A stretch of 64,000 nt of DNA from Enemella evansiae (lineage in GTDB: Bacteria > Pseudomonadota > Alphaproteobacteria > Rhodobacterales > Rhodobacteraceae), in contig JAFKDC010000001.1 in the NCBI GenBank assembly GCA_017255395.1, positions 62,001 through 126,000 on the forward strand, read 5' to 3'. Position numbers and translations under genes: made by a program. The notes beneath the pieces were generated by a model. It saw nothing but the letters and a program-made list of their open reading frames with translations, was not told the origin of the DNA and searched no databases. Position 1 is the first letter of the stretch. Every line of letters starts with the position of its first letter. Of the stretch, positions 1 to 9,024 are shown piece after piece.

Positions 1-1037
1 AGGATCGCGGGGTTGGTCATCAGGTGGCCGACGTTGCGCACCAGCAGCAGCGCGCGGCCCTTCAGGCTGACCTCGCCCTCGGTGCCGGTGTAGGTCCGGT
101 CGGCGTTCAGCTTGCGGGTCACCGACGTGCCGCCCTTCTCGAAGGTCTCGGACAGGTCGCCCTTCATCAGGCCCAGCCAGTTGCGGTAGGCTTGGATCTT
201 GTCGGCGGCATCCACGCAGGCCACCGAATCCTCGCAGTCGCAGATGGCCGAGACGGCGGATTCCAGCAGCACGTCCGCCAGGCCCGAGGGCGTCTGCGCC
301 CCGATCGGGTGGTTGCGGTCGAAGACCAGTTCGACGTGCAGCCCGTTGTTCTTCAGCAGCACGGATGACGGCGCCGAGGCCTCGCCCCGGTAGCCCACGA
401 AAGCCTCGGGCGTTTTCAGCGTCGAGCCGTCCACCACCAGCGCGCCGTCCTTGACGCTGTAGGCCTGAGCGCGGACATGCGAGGTCTCTGTCAGCGGGAA
501 GATCTGGTCGAGGAAGACCGCAGCCCGGGCCACGACCCGCGCCCCGCGCCCGTCGTCGAACCCGCCCTTGGGCGGCAGGCCACCCATGGCGTCGGTGCCG
601 TAGAAACCATCGTAGAGGCTGCCCCAGCGGGCGTTGGCCGCATTCAGGACAAAGCGCGCATTGGTCACCGGCACCACAAGCTGCGGGCCGGGAACCGTGG
701 CGATCTCGGGATCGACATTCGCGGTCTGGATGGTGAAATCGCCCCCCTCGGGGACGATATAGCCGATCTCTTCGAGGAAGGCCTTGTAGGCGTCGCCGTC
801 ATGCGCCTTGCCCGCGCGCTCGCGGTGCCAGGCGTCGATCTGCGATTGCAGATCCTCGCGGCGCGCGAGCAGCGCCCGGTTCTTCGGGCCGAAGTCATGC
901 GCCAGCCCCGACAGCCCGGCCCAGAAGGCATCCGCCGTGACGCCGGTGCCGGGCAGCACCTCTGTTTCGAGAAACGCGGCAAGCTCGGAAGCGACGGACA
1001 GGCCTTCTCTGGTCACGCGGTCTTGGGTCTGGGGCAC
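1..1037 (-). CDS. glcB: Malate synthase G, N-terminal part (runs off window)
   Basis: Condenses glyoxylate with acetyl-CoA to malate in the cytoplasm. The minus-strand frame stays open to base 1 and gives about 345 N-terminal residues of a protein that is usually about 720 long. Family stretches include GYIVPEG, NARFVLNAANARWGSLYDG and the conserved run around CDCEDSVACVDA. Start choice: a strong AAGGAG abuts an ATG at 1043 with no spacing, whereas the in-frame GTG at 1037 has six bases of spacing and gives an MPQTQDR-like N-terminus, so GTG is preferred. It lies downstream of guaD/xdh on the same strand; glyoxylate from purine breakdown is a plausible substrate source (inference). Confidence 0.93.
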   Translation of the reverse strand, partial: MPQTQDRVTREGLSVASELAAFLETEVLPGTGVTADAFWAGLSGLAHDFGPKNRALLARREDLQSQIDAWHRERAGKAHDGDAYKAFLEEIGYIVPEGGDFTIQTANVDPEIATVPGPQLVVPVTNARFVLNAANARWGSLYDGFYGTDAMGGLPPKGGFDDGRGARVVARAAVFLDQIFPLTETSHVRAQAYSVKDGALVVDGSTLKTPEAFVGYRGEASAPSSVLLKNNGLHVELVFDRNHPIGAQTPSGLADVLLESAVSAICDCEDSVACVDAADKIQAYRNWLGLMKGDLSETFEKGGTSVTRKLNADRTYTGTEGEVSLKGRALLLVRNVGHLMTNPAI

Positions 1038-1073
1038 GGGCATCTCCTTGGCGGGTCTGTGCGGCGGCGCGTA

Positions 1074-1115
1074 TGGTATGCCGCGGTGCACAATGGCTTT
1101 GGATGGGTCATACCA
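1074..1115. promoter_or_regulatory. Inverted repeat upstream of malate synthase
   Basis: TGGTATG at 1074-1080 and CATACCA at 1109-1115 form 7-bp arms separated by 28 bp in the 149-bp gap between guaD and the malate synthase start. GGT/ACC-type half-sites are typical of FadR-like GntR regulators, so a regulator site is possible, but no regulator gene is adjacent and the wide spacing is weak evidence. Confidence 0.25.
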
Positions 1116-1186
1116 GACAGGCCGCCCCCCGGTCATGCCCAAATTCCGAAAGGCGTTTCAAGGAAAGGAAGACAATCGCCCGCGTG

Positions 1187-2521
1187 CTAGGCCGGTTCGG
1201 CGGCCTTTTGCTGCGCCAGCGGGCGCGTGGTGCCCTTGCGCGGCGTCCCGGCCACGTAGGTTTCGGCGATGGCCCGGTCGTCCCCCATGACCTGCAGGAC
1301 AAAGAGTTCCTCGGCCAGCGTTCCGGCGCGTTCGCACCGCAGCGCCATGGCCGGGGTCGCCCGGCTGTCCAGCACCACGACATCCGCCTCTGTGCCCGCG
1401 TCCAGTGTGCCGATGCGGTCCTGAAGTCCCAGCACGCAGGCATTGCCGCGCGTCGCCCAGTGGAAGGCGTTCAGCGGGTGCAGCGCATGGCCCTGCAATT
1501 GCAGCACCTTGTAGCCCTCGTTCAGGGTCTGGAGCATGGAATAGCTGGTCCCGGCACCCACATCGGTGGCGATGCCGCTGGTGATGCCGCGCGCGCCAAG
1601 GCCCGGCGCGTCGAACAGCCCGCTGCCAAGGAACAGGTTCGAGGTCGGGCAAAAGACCGGATGCGCCCCGGTCTCTGCCAGTGCGCCGATCTCGCGCGGG
1701 GTCAGGTGGATGGCATGGCCCAGCAGCGTCTTCGGCCCCAGAAGGCCAAAGCCCTCGTAGACGTCGAGGTAATCGCGCGCCTCGGGGTAGAGTTCGGCGG
1801 TATAGGCGATCTCGGCGCGGTTCTCGGACAGATGCGTCTGGACGTGGCATTCGGGGTGCTCGGCGGCAAGCGTGCCCGCCATGGCCAGCTGTTCCGGCGT
1901 CGAGGTGATGGCGAAACGCGGCGTGATGACATAGCCGTTGCGCCCCTTGCCGTGCCAGCGGTCGATCAGCGCCTTGCTGTCGTCGTAGCCGCTTTGGGCG
2001 GTATCGCGCAGCCCGTCGGGGGCGTTGCGGTCCATCATCACCTTGCCCGCCAGCATCCGCATGTCGCGGCGCGTGGCCTCTGCAAAGAGCGCCTCGGCGC
2101 TGGCGGCATGGACAGAGCAGAAGCTGACGGCGGTGGTCGTGCCATGGGCCGTCAGCAGGTCGAGGAAGGCCTGCGCCATGCGCGCGGCATGGTCAGAATC
2201 GGCAAAGCGCGTCTCTTCGGGGAAGGTGTAGCCGTTCAGCCAGTCCAGCAGTTGCGCGCCCCAGGAGGCGATGACCTGCACCTGCGGAAAATGGATATGC
2301 GTGTCGATGAAGCCCGCCATCATCAGGTGCGGGCGGTGGTCCGTCACCGGGGCGTGGGGGGCCTGCGCCCGGACCTCGGCAAAACTCCCACGGGCGGCGA
2401 TCAGCCCGTCCCGCATCAGCAGGCCCGCGTCCTCGATATAGGTATAGGCCTCGGTATCATCGGGGCCTTGCGGGTCGCGGTGAAAGGTCAGCAGGCGGCC
2501 GCGCAGCAGCGTCTGGGTCAT
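1187..2521 (-). CDS. guaD: Guanine deaminase
   Basis: Amidohydrolase-superfamily enzyme that hydrolyses guanine to xanthine and ammonia in the cytoplasm. The 444-residue length is normal. The metal-binding motif GFIDTHIHFPQ sits near residue 70, followed by HLSENRAEI, the H of LLGHAIHL and the FCPTSNLFLGSG stretch typical of guanine deaminases. It starts at ATG 2521 with a short purine-rich stretch (AAGGA) upstream. It follows the permease gene by 51 bp on the same strand and lies downstream of xdhABC, consistent with a purine-degradation operon feeding xanthine to xanthine dehydrogenase. Confidence 0.93.
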   Translation of the reverse strand: MTQTLLRGRLLTFHRDPQGPDDTEAYTYIEDAGLLMRDGLIAARGSFAEVRAQAPHAPVTDHRPHLMMAGFIDTHIHFPQVQVIASWGAQLLDWLNGYTFPEETRFADSDHAARMAQAFLDLLTAHGTTTAVSFCSVHAASAEALFAEATRRDMRMLAGKVMMDRNAPDGLRDTAQSGYDDSKALIDRWHGKGRNGYVITPRFAITSTPEQLAMAGTLAAEHPECHVQTHLSENRAEIAYTAELYPEARDYLDVYEGFGLLGPKTLLGHAIHLTPREIGALAETGAHPVFCPTSNLFLGSGLFDAPGLGARGITSGIATDVGAGTSYSMLQTLNEGYKVLQLQGHALHPLNAFHWATRGNACVLGLQDRIGTLDAGTEADVVVLDSRATPAMALRCERAGTLAEELFVLQVMGDDRAIAETYVAGTPRKGTTRPLAQQKAAEPA

Positions 2522-2572
2522 GTCTTGTGTCCTTGTCGGGAAAGGGGGCGGCGCGCTGGCCGCCCCGGTGTG

Positions 2573-4171
2573 TCAGGCCCGCTGCGGCGGGGTCTCGTCC
2601 AGCATGTCGGGTTCGTCCGGCACGATGATCCGGTGCTCCAGATCTTCTTTCGGGGCGACCAGCGGATACAGCCAGAGGAAGCCGCCGATGATCAGGTAGC
2701 CCACCGTGATCCCGTCGAACTGCGGCGCCTGAAGCGCGGCGGCGTGGATGATGCCGACCGAGGACATGAAGGCCGCCGCCAGCGCAAAGCCCCCCGCCGC
2801 GCGGAACCGCCCGTCGATCACATCGGCGACGATGGCGCCCCAGACGAGGCCGGTCAGGATCGCGCCCTGGCTGAGCGCGAGGTGCCCGTCGTAATGCGCC
2901 CCCTCCATCAGCAGAGCGGCGGTCAGGTCGGCATCACCCAGCGCGGGCAGCCCTTCGACACCCTCGGCCCGCAGCGCGTTCATCAGCGAGCCCCATTTCG
3001 TCACCAGCAGGGACGAAACATGCGGCAGGATGGCAAAGCTGACGGCGGCCATGTGGGCGGGCTTCACCGCCCATGCCGTGTTGGTGATCAGGCTGACCGA
3101 GACGAAGACCAGCACCGGCGCCGCCGCCGCGACGGGGATCAGCCCGGCGAGGAAGGACAGGAAGCCGAGGAAGGCCGCCGCGCCGATGACCAGCGCCACG
3201 CCGATGACATAGCCCGCCCGCGCGTCCAGCCGCTTGTAGGCCGGGTGGCCGATGTAGACCGTCGTCGGGAAGGGCGAGCCGAAGACCGCGCCCAGCATGG
3301 TGCCCGCGCCGTCGGTTACCTGACACAGGCCCACCGGGTAGCTGTCGCCCGCCGCCTCGGCGCTTTCGACGTTGTTCATGGTTTCGATGAAATTGTAGAT
3401 CTGCACCGGCACCAGCACGAGGAACAGCTCGGGGTTGGCGAAAAGGTACTGGATGCCCACGATCAGGTCGCCCAGGTAGGGCACCGGCGGGTAGAACCCC
3501 AGGCCCGATGTGTCGAAGGTGGACTGCCCCAGCACCACGGCGATCACCGTGCCGGCAAGGATCGCGACAAGACCCGCGGGCAGGTTGCCGGGCAGGCGAA
3601 AGCGCCCGATCAACCCCCAGAGGATGAACAGAAGCGCGGTAAAGCCGATCACCGGCTGCTCGAAGATCTGCGACAGCGGCACGGCTCCGATAAACATCAG
3701 CGCGATGCCGCAAAGCGTGCCCAGCATGCCCGCGCGCGGGGTGATCCGCTTCAGCCACGGCCCGACGATGGCGCCCATGGCGGCGACGATGCCGCCCATG
3801 AAGCCCGCGCCGATGCCCACCTGCCAGGCCAGCAGCGGGTCCTGCGTGGCCCAGTAGATCGGGCCGATCACGCCGAAGAGGTAGACGAACATCACCGGCG
3901 TCGAGATGCCGTAGGGCAGCGCGGTGACGTCGCGGCCCAGCCGCTCTGCGGTGCGCTTGGCCATCAGCGTATAGACGGCGACGCCCGCAAGGATCGCGAT
4001 GGCGGCCCCCGGAACGATGCGGCCAAATACGATCTCGGCGGGCATGCCAAAGACGAACTGGCAGATCCCCGAGAGGATCAGCAGGTTCACGAGGTTGTCG
4101 GTAAAGAGCGCCCAGAAGGCGCTGCCGTCCCCTTTCGAGAACAGGGTGTATTCATATTTTATGCCGCTCAT
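2573..4171 (-). CDS. NCS2-type purine permease (guanine/xanthine family)
   Basis: A 532-residue polytopic inner-membrane protein with about 12-14 hydrophobic segments, resembling nucleobase:cation symporter-2 and AzgA-like carriers. A conserved polar motif in a membrane helix reads ETMNNVESAEAAGDSYPV (about residues 264-281). Substrate is not provable from sequence. Its position between xdhC and guaD argues strongly for uptake of guanine, hypoxanthine, xanthine or urate. It probably belongs to the xdh transcript; the gap from xdhC is 40 bp. Confidence 0.85.
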   Translation of the reverse strand: MSGIKYEYTLFSKGDGSAFWALFTDNLVNLLILSGICQFVFGMPAEIVFGRIVPGAAIAILAGVAVYTLMAKRTAERLGRDVTALPYGISTPVMFVYLFGVIGPIYWATQDPLLAWQVGIGAGFMGGIVAAMGAIVGPWLKRITPRAGMLGTLCGIALMFIGAVPLSQIFEQPVIGFTALLFILWGLIGRFRLPGNLPAGLVAILAGTVIAVVLGQSTFDTSGLGFYPPVPYLGDLIVGIQYLFANPELFLVLVPVQIYNFIETMNNVESAEAAGDSYPVGLCQVTDGAGTMLGAVFGSPFPTTVYIGHPAYKRLDARAGYVIGVALVIGAAAFLGFLSFLAGLIPVAAAAPVLVFVSVSLITNTAWAVKPAHMAAVSFAILPHVSSLLVTKWGSLMNALRAEGVEGLPALGDADLTAALLMEGAHYDGHLALSQGAILTGLVWGAIVADVIDGRFRAAGGFALAAAFMSSVGIIHAAALQAPQFDGITVGYLIIGGFLWLYPLVAPKEDLEHRIIVPDEPDMLDETPPQRA

Positions 4172-4211
4172 GGCGGTCTCCCCCCTTAAGTGTGACCGGA
4201 TCTCCTGTCCG

Positions 4212-5072
4212 TCAGCGGATCAGGGCTCCCTTCCGGTCTGGTTGATGGTTCCGGGTGGCGATGGCCGTGGCCGTCACCCGCGCGGTGCTGGTTGTCAGAT
4301 GCCCCATGACCTCGGCCACGACGAAGGCGGCGATGACGGCGGGGCGCTTGTCAGCGCTGCCCTGCGCGCCGATGGGGCAGGTCAGCCCGTCAAACGGCAC
4401 CTCTGCGCAATGGTCGCGCATCCAGTTGCGCAGCTTCACCCGCTTGGTGGCAGAGCCGATCATCCCGACATAGGCCGCGTCGCCGCGTTCCAGCGCGGCG
4501 GAGGTCAGCAGGAAGTCTAGCCCGTGGTCGTGGGTCAGCACGACAAAGGCACTGCCGGCGGGCGCCTGAACGATGTCGAACTCGGGGATGGCCGAGACGC
4601 GGGTTTCCACGCGGGCGGTGCTTTGCGCGATCTCGGCGGCGCGCTGGTCGACGAGGATGCAACGCACCGGCAAGTGCTGCAACACGTCCGCCAGCGCGCG
4701 CCCGACATGCCCTGCACCCAGGATGTATACATGCGGCAGCGCCGCTGCCTCCTGCTCTGCCCGGTCCAGCGCCGCGCGCTTGTCAGAGCTGCGCATCCGT
4801 CGCAGGCGCATCTCCACCCGACCGCCGCAGCATTGGCCGATCTCGGGGCCAAGCGGCAGGTCCAGAACCTCTGACAGCACGCCGTCGCGCAGCATCGCGC
4901 GCGCGGCGTCGATGGCGCGATGTTCCAGCTGCCCGCCGCCGATGGTGCCGTGCAGGGCCTCGGCGGCCACGAACATCTCGGTTCCGGCCTCGCGCGGGGA
5001 CGACCCGCGCACCCGCGTCAGCGCCACGCGGACCACCGCCGCGTGGGTGTCGAGGAAAGAGGCGAGTGTCAT
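4212..5072 (-). CDS. xdhC: Xanthine dehydrogenase accessory protein XdhC
   Basis: Binds molybdenum cofactor, promotes its sulfuration and inserts it into the XdhB subunit. The 286-residue product has the N-terminal XdhC/CoxI region with GSSPREAGTEMFV and GTIGGGQLEHRAI, then a Rossmann-like C-terminal half beginning at VYILGAGHVGRAL. Its ATG overlaps the xdhB stop by four bases (ATGA), so translation is probably coupled. The order xdhA-xdhB-xdhC is the standard one. Confidence 0.93.
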   Translation of the reverse strand: MTLASFLDTHAAVVRVALTRVRGSSPREAGTEMFVAAEALHGTIGGGQLEHRAIDAARAMLRDGVLSEVLDLPLGPEIGQCCGGRVEMRLRRMRSSDKRAALDRAEQEAAALPHVYILGAGHVGRALADVLQHLPVRCILVDQRAAEIAQSTARVETRVSAIPEFDIVQAPAGSAFVVLTHDHGLDFLLTSAALERGDAAYVGMIGSATKRVKLRNWMRDHCAEVPFDGLTCPIGAQGSADKRPAVIAAFVVAEVMGHLTTSTARVTATAIATRNHQPDRKGALIR

Positions 5073-7390
5073 GCCGCGCCCCGGCGCAGGCGGTCCACCG
5101 CCATCAGCACGCGTTCCGGCGTGGCGGGCGCGTCAAGGCGCGGGCATTCGCGGTAATCCGCGACAGAGGCCACCGCCATCGACAGCGCCTCGAAGACCGA
5201 GATGCCCAGCATGAAGGGCGGCTCGCCCACGGCCTTGGACCGCTTGATCGTCAGCTCGCGGTTCTCGGACCAGTCGGCGAGGTTCACGTTGAAGACGCGC
5301 GGCCGGTCCGAGGCCAGCGGGATCTTGTAGGTCGAGGGCGCGTGTGTGCGCAGGCGCCCGGCATCGTCCCACCAAAGCTCTTCGGTGGTCAGCCAGCCCA
5401 TGCCCTGGATAAAGGCGCCCTCGACCTGCCCGCGATCCAGCACCGGGTTCAGCGAGCGGCCCACGTCATGCAGAAGATCCGTCCGATCGACCCGGTATTC
5501 GCCGGTCAGCGTGTCGATGGTGACCTCGGAGCAAGAGGCGCCATAGGCGAAGTAGTAGAACGGGCGGCCCTGCCCCTTGTCGCGGTCCCAGTGGATATCG
5601 GGCGTCTTGTAGAAACCCGCCGCCGACAGCTGCACGCGGGCCAGGTAGGCCTGCTTGATGAAGGCGTCGAAACTCAGAACCTCGGTGCCGATATGGACCT
5701 GATTGGCCTCGAAGCGCACCGCCTCGGGTGCGACGGTCCATTGTTCGGCGGCGAAGGCCACCAGCCGCGCCTTGATCTGCTCCACCGCGTTCAACGCGGC
5801 CATGCCGTTCAGGTCGGTCCCCGAAGAGGCGGCGGTGGCCGAGGTATTGGGCACTTTCTCGGTTGTGGTCTTGGTGATCTTGATGCGCTCGAAATCGACC
5901 TGGAAGGCCTCGGCCACGACCTGCGCGACCTTGGTGTTCAGGCCCTGCCCCATCTCGGTGCCGCCGTGGTTCAGGTGGATCGAGCCGTCGTTGTAGACAT
6001 GCACCAAGGCACCCGCCTGATTGTACCAGGTCGCGGTGAACGAGATACCGAACTTCACCGGCGTCAGGGCGATGCCCTTCTTCAGAACCGGTGAATGCAG
6101 GTTGTATGCAAGGATATCGGCGCGGCGCTGGCGATAGTCGGCGCTTTCTTCCAGCTCGGTCACGAGGCGGTCGAGGATATTGTCCGTGACCTCCTGGTGG
6201 TAGGGCGTCAGGTCGCGCCCGGCGCCGCCGTAGAAGTTCGCCTTGCGCACGTCCAGCGGGTCCTGCCCGGTGGCATAGGCGATTTCCTCGATGATCCGCT
6301 CGGCGGCGATGACGCCCTGCGGCCCGCCAAAGCCCCGGAAGGCGGTGTTCGAGACGGTGTTCGTCTTCATCGGGCGGCTGGACAGGCGCACATGCGGGTA
6401 GAAATAGGCGTTGTCCGCGTGGAACAGCGCGCGGTCCGTCACGGGGCCCGACAGATCCGCCGAGAAGCCGCAGCGCGCGGCGAAAGTGCCGCCCACCGCC
6501 TCGATCCTCCCCGCGTCGTCAAAGCCGACCTCGTAGTCGATCACGAAGTCATGACGCTTGCCGGTCGCGGTCATGTCCTGATCGCGGTCGGGGCGGATCT
6601 TGACCGCCCGGCCCCATTTCTTCGCGGCCAGCGCGGCGACGGCGGCGAAGAGGTTCATCTGGCTTTCCTTGCCGCCGAACCCGCCGCCCATGCGGCGCAC
6701 GTTGACCACCACCGCATTCGACGGCACGCCCAGCACTTGCGCCACCATGTGCTGCGCCTCGCTGGGATGCTGGGTCGAGGAATAAACGATCACGTCGTCG
6801 TCCTCTCCCGGCATGGCACAGGCGATCTGGCCTTCGAGGTACATGTGATCCTGCCCGCCGACCGTCATGCGGCCCTTCAGGTGGTTCCGGGCGGCGGCCA
6901 TGCCGGCGTCGAGATCCCCCCGTTGCAGGGTCAGCGGCGCGGTGACATGCGGATAGCCCGCCTCTTGCGCGGCGATGGGGTCCAGCGCGTGGGGCAGCGG
7001 CGTGGCGTCGATCTTCGCCAGCAGGGCGGCGCGGCGGGCGATATCGCGGCTCTCTGCCACGACGGCGAAAAGGGGCTGGCCGTGGAACTGGATCAGGTCG
7101 GTCGGAAAGACCGGCTCGTCGTTCTGATGGGTCGGGCTGATGTCGTTCACACCGGGAATGTCGGTGGCGGTCAGCACGCCGACGACGCCCGGCGCGGCGC
7201 GGACCGCGCTGAGGTCGAGGCTGTTTATCCGCGCATGGGTCACGTCGGAGACGCCAAGATAGGCGTGCAGCGCGCCCTCGGGCAGAGCGATGTCGTCGGT
7301 GTAATCGGCGCGCCCGGTGACATGCTTGGCGGCGCTGTCATGTATGCGATCTGTATGCGCGGCGCCGGTGATGGTTGTCAGGTCTTTCAT
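5069..7390 (-). CDS. xdhB: Xanthine dehydrogenase, molybdopterin-binding subunit
   Basis: Large catalytic subunit that hydroxylates hypoxanthine and xanthine to urate with XdhA. The 773-residue product carries the Mo-cofactor motifs GGGFGGKESQ and AFRGFGGPQG. I place the start at ATG 7390 (protein begins MKDLTTIT) because GGGAGG precedes it and it lies 13 bp after the xdhA stop; the frame opens further upstream but that would overlap xdhA. Confidence 0.95.
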   Translation of the reverse strand: MKDLTTITGAAHTDRIHDSAAKHVTGRADYTDDIALPEGALHAYLGVSDVTHARINSLDLSAVRAAPGVVGVLTATDIPGVNDISPTHQNDEPVFPTDLIQFHGQPLFAVVAESRDIARRAALLAKIDATPLPHALDPIAAQEAGYPHVTAPLTLQRGDLDAGMAAARNHLKGRMTVGGQDHMYLEGQIACAMPGEDDDVIVYSSTQHPSEAQHMVAQVLGVPSNAVVVNVRRMGGGFGGKESQMNLFAAVAALAAKKWGRAVKIRPDRDQDMTATGKRHDFVIDYEVGFDDAGRIEAVGGTFAARCGFSADLSGPVTDRALFHADNAYFYPHVRLSSRPMKTNTVSNTAFRGFGGPQGVIAAERIIEEIAYATGQDPLDVRKANFYGGAGRDLTPYHQEVTDNILDRLVTELEESADYRQRRADILAYNLHSPVLKKGIALTPVKFGISFTATWYNQAGALVHVYNDGSIHLNHGGTEMGQGLNTKVAQVVAEAFQVDFERIKITKTTTEKVPNTSATAASSGTDLNGMAALNAVEQIKARLVAFAAEQWTVAPEAVRFEANQVHIGTEVLSFDAFIKQAYLARVQLSAAGFYKTPDIHWDRDKGQGRPFYYFAYGASCSEVTIDTLTGEYRVDRTDLLHDVGRSLNPVLDRGQVEGAFIQGMGWLTTEELWWDDAGRLRTHAPSTYKIPLASDRPRVFNVNLADWSENRELTIKRSKAVGEPPFMLGISVFEALSMAVASVADYRECPRLDAPATPERVLMAVDRLRRGAA

Positions 7391-7403
7391 CTCTCGGCCT
7401 CCC

Positions 7404-8864
7404 TCAGGCGGTTTCCAGCTGGACGGGCGTGGCCGCGCCGTCCTGTTCAAGGAAAAAGCGGCGCAGCAGGTTCTGCGCGGCCCGCGTCCGGTAGGCGGAC
7501 GAGGCGCGCCAGTCGCTGAGCGGGGTGAAGTCCTGCGCCAGCGCCTCTGCCGCCGTCTCGAAGGCGTCGCGGCCCCACGGCTGGCCGTTCAGCGCGGCCT
7601 CGGCCCCCGCGGCGCGTTTCGGCGTCGCGGCCATGCCGCCGAAGGCAAGGCGGGCGGCGGTGATGCGGCCATCCTCGACGGTGACGGAGAGCCCGGCAGC
7701 GACCGAAGAGATGTCCTCGTCGCGGCGCTTCGACAGCTTGTAGGCGGCGTTGCGCGTGTTCGGCCCGGGCAGCGGGATGCGGATGCTTTCCACGAACTCT
7801 CCGGCGGCGCGGTCCTGCTTGCCGTAGTCGATGAAGAAGGCCTCCAGCGGCAGGGTCCGGCGCGTGTCGCCGCGCCGCAGGGTGATCTGGGTACCAAGGG
7901 CGATCAGCACCGGCGGCGTGTCCCCGATGGGCGAGCCATTGGCGATATTGCCGCCGACGGTGCCCATGTTGCGCACCTGCCAGCCCGCGATCCGGTCCCA
8001 ATAGCCGGAGAGGTGCGGCAGGTGGCGCGACAACAGGGACTGGCACTCGGTATAGCTGGCACCGGCGCCGATATGCAGGTCATCGCCTTGGTGCGACACG
8101 GTTTTCAGGGCGTCCAGATGCCCGGTGAAGATGGCGGGGCCAATGGGGCGCAGGAACTTCGTCACCCAAAGGCCCACATCCGTGGCGCCCGCGACGATGG
8201 TTGCCTTCGGGTGTTCCAGCAGGCAGGCGGCAAGATCGTCCACATCGGCGGGCAGGATGGCGCGGTTGTCTTCCGGCCCGGTGACCACACGGCGCCCGTC
8301 GCGCAGCGCCGACAGGCGTGCGGTCATGGTCTCGCGTTCCGTTGTCAGGTGATCCGAGGCGGGGGTGCCGTAGCGGCTGACGGCGACGGCGGCGCGGATG
8401 ATCGGCGCGTAACCGGTGCAGCGGCACAGGTTGCCCTGAAGCGCCGTCTCGACCTGCTGCTCGGTCGGTTCCGGCGTTTGCATCCAGAGTGCATACAGAG
8501 ACATGACGAACCCGGGCGTGCAAAAGCCGCACTGGCTACCGTGGTGGTCGATCATGGCCTGTTGCACCGGGTGCAGGCGCCCGTCGGGGCCGCTGAGGTG
8601 TTCGACCGTGACGACGTGGCAGCCGTCCAGAGAGGCAAGGAAGCGGATGCAGGCGTTGACCGGGTCGTAGCGCAGCCCGGCAGCGGTCAGGCGGCCCACC
8701 AGCACGGTGCAGGCGCCGCAATCGCCTTCGGCGCAGCCTTCCTTGGTGCCGGTCAGGCGCCGGTCGAGCCGAAGGAAATCCAGCAACGTCTGGTCGGCGC
8801 CGACCTCGGGCACGGCGATCTCGCGGCCGTTGAGAATAAAGCGGATGTGGTCGCGGTCTTTCAT
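7404..8864 (-). CDS. xdhA: Xanthine dehydrogenase, FeS/FAD subunit
   Basis: Electron-transfer subunit of xanthine dehydrogenase. Two [2Fe-2S] clusters are indicated by GCAEGDCGACTVL near residue 43, and by CGFCTPGF and GNLCRCTGYAP near residues 105-145. The C-terminal half is an FAD-binding domain with VGGNIANGSPIGD. Start ATG 8864 (MKDRDHIRF) is chosen for its GGGAGG with five bases of spacing. It is the first gene of the probable xdhABC-permease-guaD operon and faces a LysR-type gene across 160 bp. Confidence 0.95.
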   Translation of the reverse strand: MKDRDHIRFILNGREIAVPEVGADQTLLDFLRLDRRLTGTKEGCAEGDCGACTVLVGRLTAAGLRYDPVNACIRFLASLDGCHVVTVEHLSGPDGRLHPVQQAMIDHHGSQCGFCTPGFVMSLYALWMQTPEPTEQQVETALQGNLCRCTGYAPIIRAAVAVSRYGTPASDHLTTERETMTARLSALRDGRRVVTGPEDNRAILPADVDDLAACLLEHPKATIVAGATDVGLWVTKFLRPIGPAIFTGHLDALKTVSHQGDDLHIGAGASYTECQSLLSRHLPHLSGYWDRIAGWQVRNMGTVGGNIANGSPIGDTPPVLIALGTQITLRRGDTRRTLPLEAFFIDYGKQDRAAGEFVESIRIPLPGPNTRNAAYKLSKRRDEDISSVAAGLSVTVEDGRITAARLAFGGMAATPKRAAGAEAALNGQPWGRDAFETAAEALAQDFTPLSDWRASSAYRTRAAQNLLRRFFLEQDGAATPVQLETA

Positions 8865-8959
8865 GTCGTCCTCCCGTTTCCCCAAGGGCAAGGGCCAAGG
8901 GGACGGCGGAAGCATAGGCCCCGCGATTGAGTCGAAAAATCACCCTTAACGGCAAAGAC

Positions 8960-8978
8960 TTTCAACGAACTGTTGAAA
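8960..8978. promoter_or_regulatory. Candidate LysR operator between xdhA and its regulator
   Basis: A perfect inverted repeat, TTTCAAC-GAACT-GTTGAAA, has 7-bp arms and a 5-bp centre. It contains the T-N11-A layout typical of LysR-family binding sites. It sits about 50 bp before the LysR gene start and about 95 bp before the xdhA start, so it could serve both promoters. No experimental evidence. Confidence 0.55.
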
Positions 8979-9024
8979 AAGGCGTGGCCGCCGGGCAGTC
9001 TGAGCGGCGTCGGGGGAGGCCGTC

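Noticed and set aside
1073-4189. A 1038-residue plus-strand open frame opposite guaD and the permease
   Set aside because: It is antisense to two clear genes, and its Arg/His/Gly-rich composition is what the complement of GC-rich coding DNA gives.
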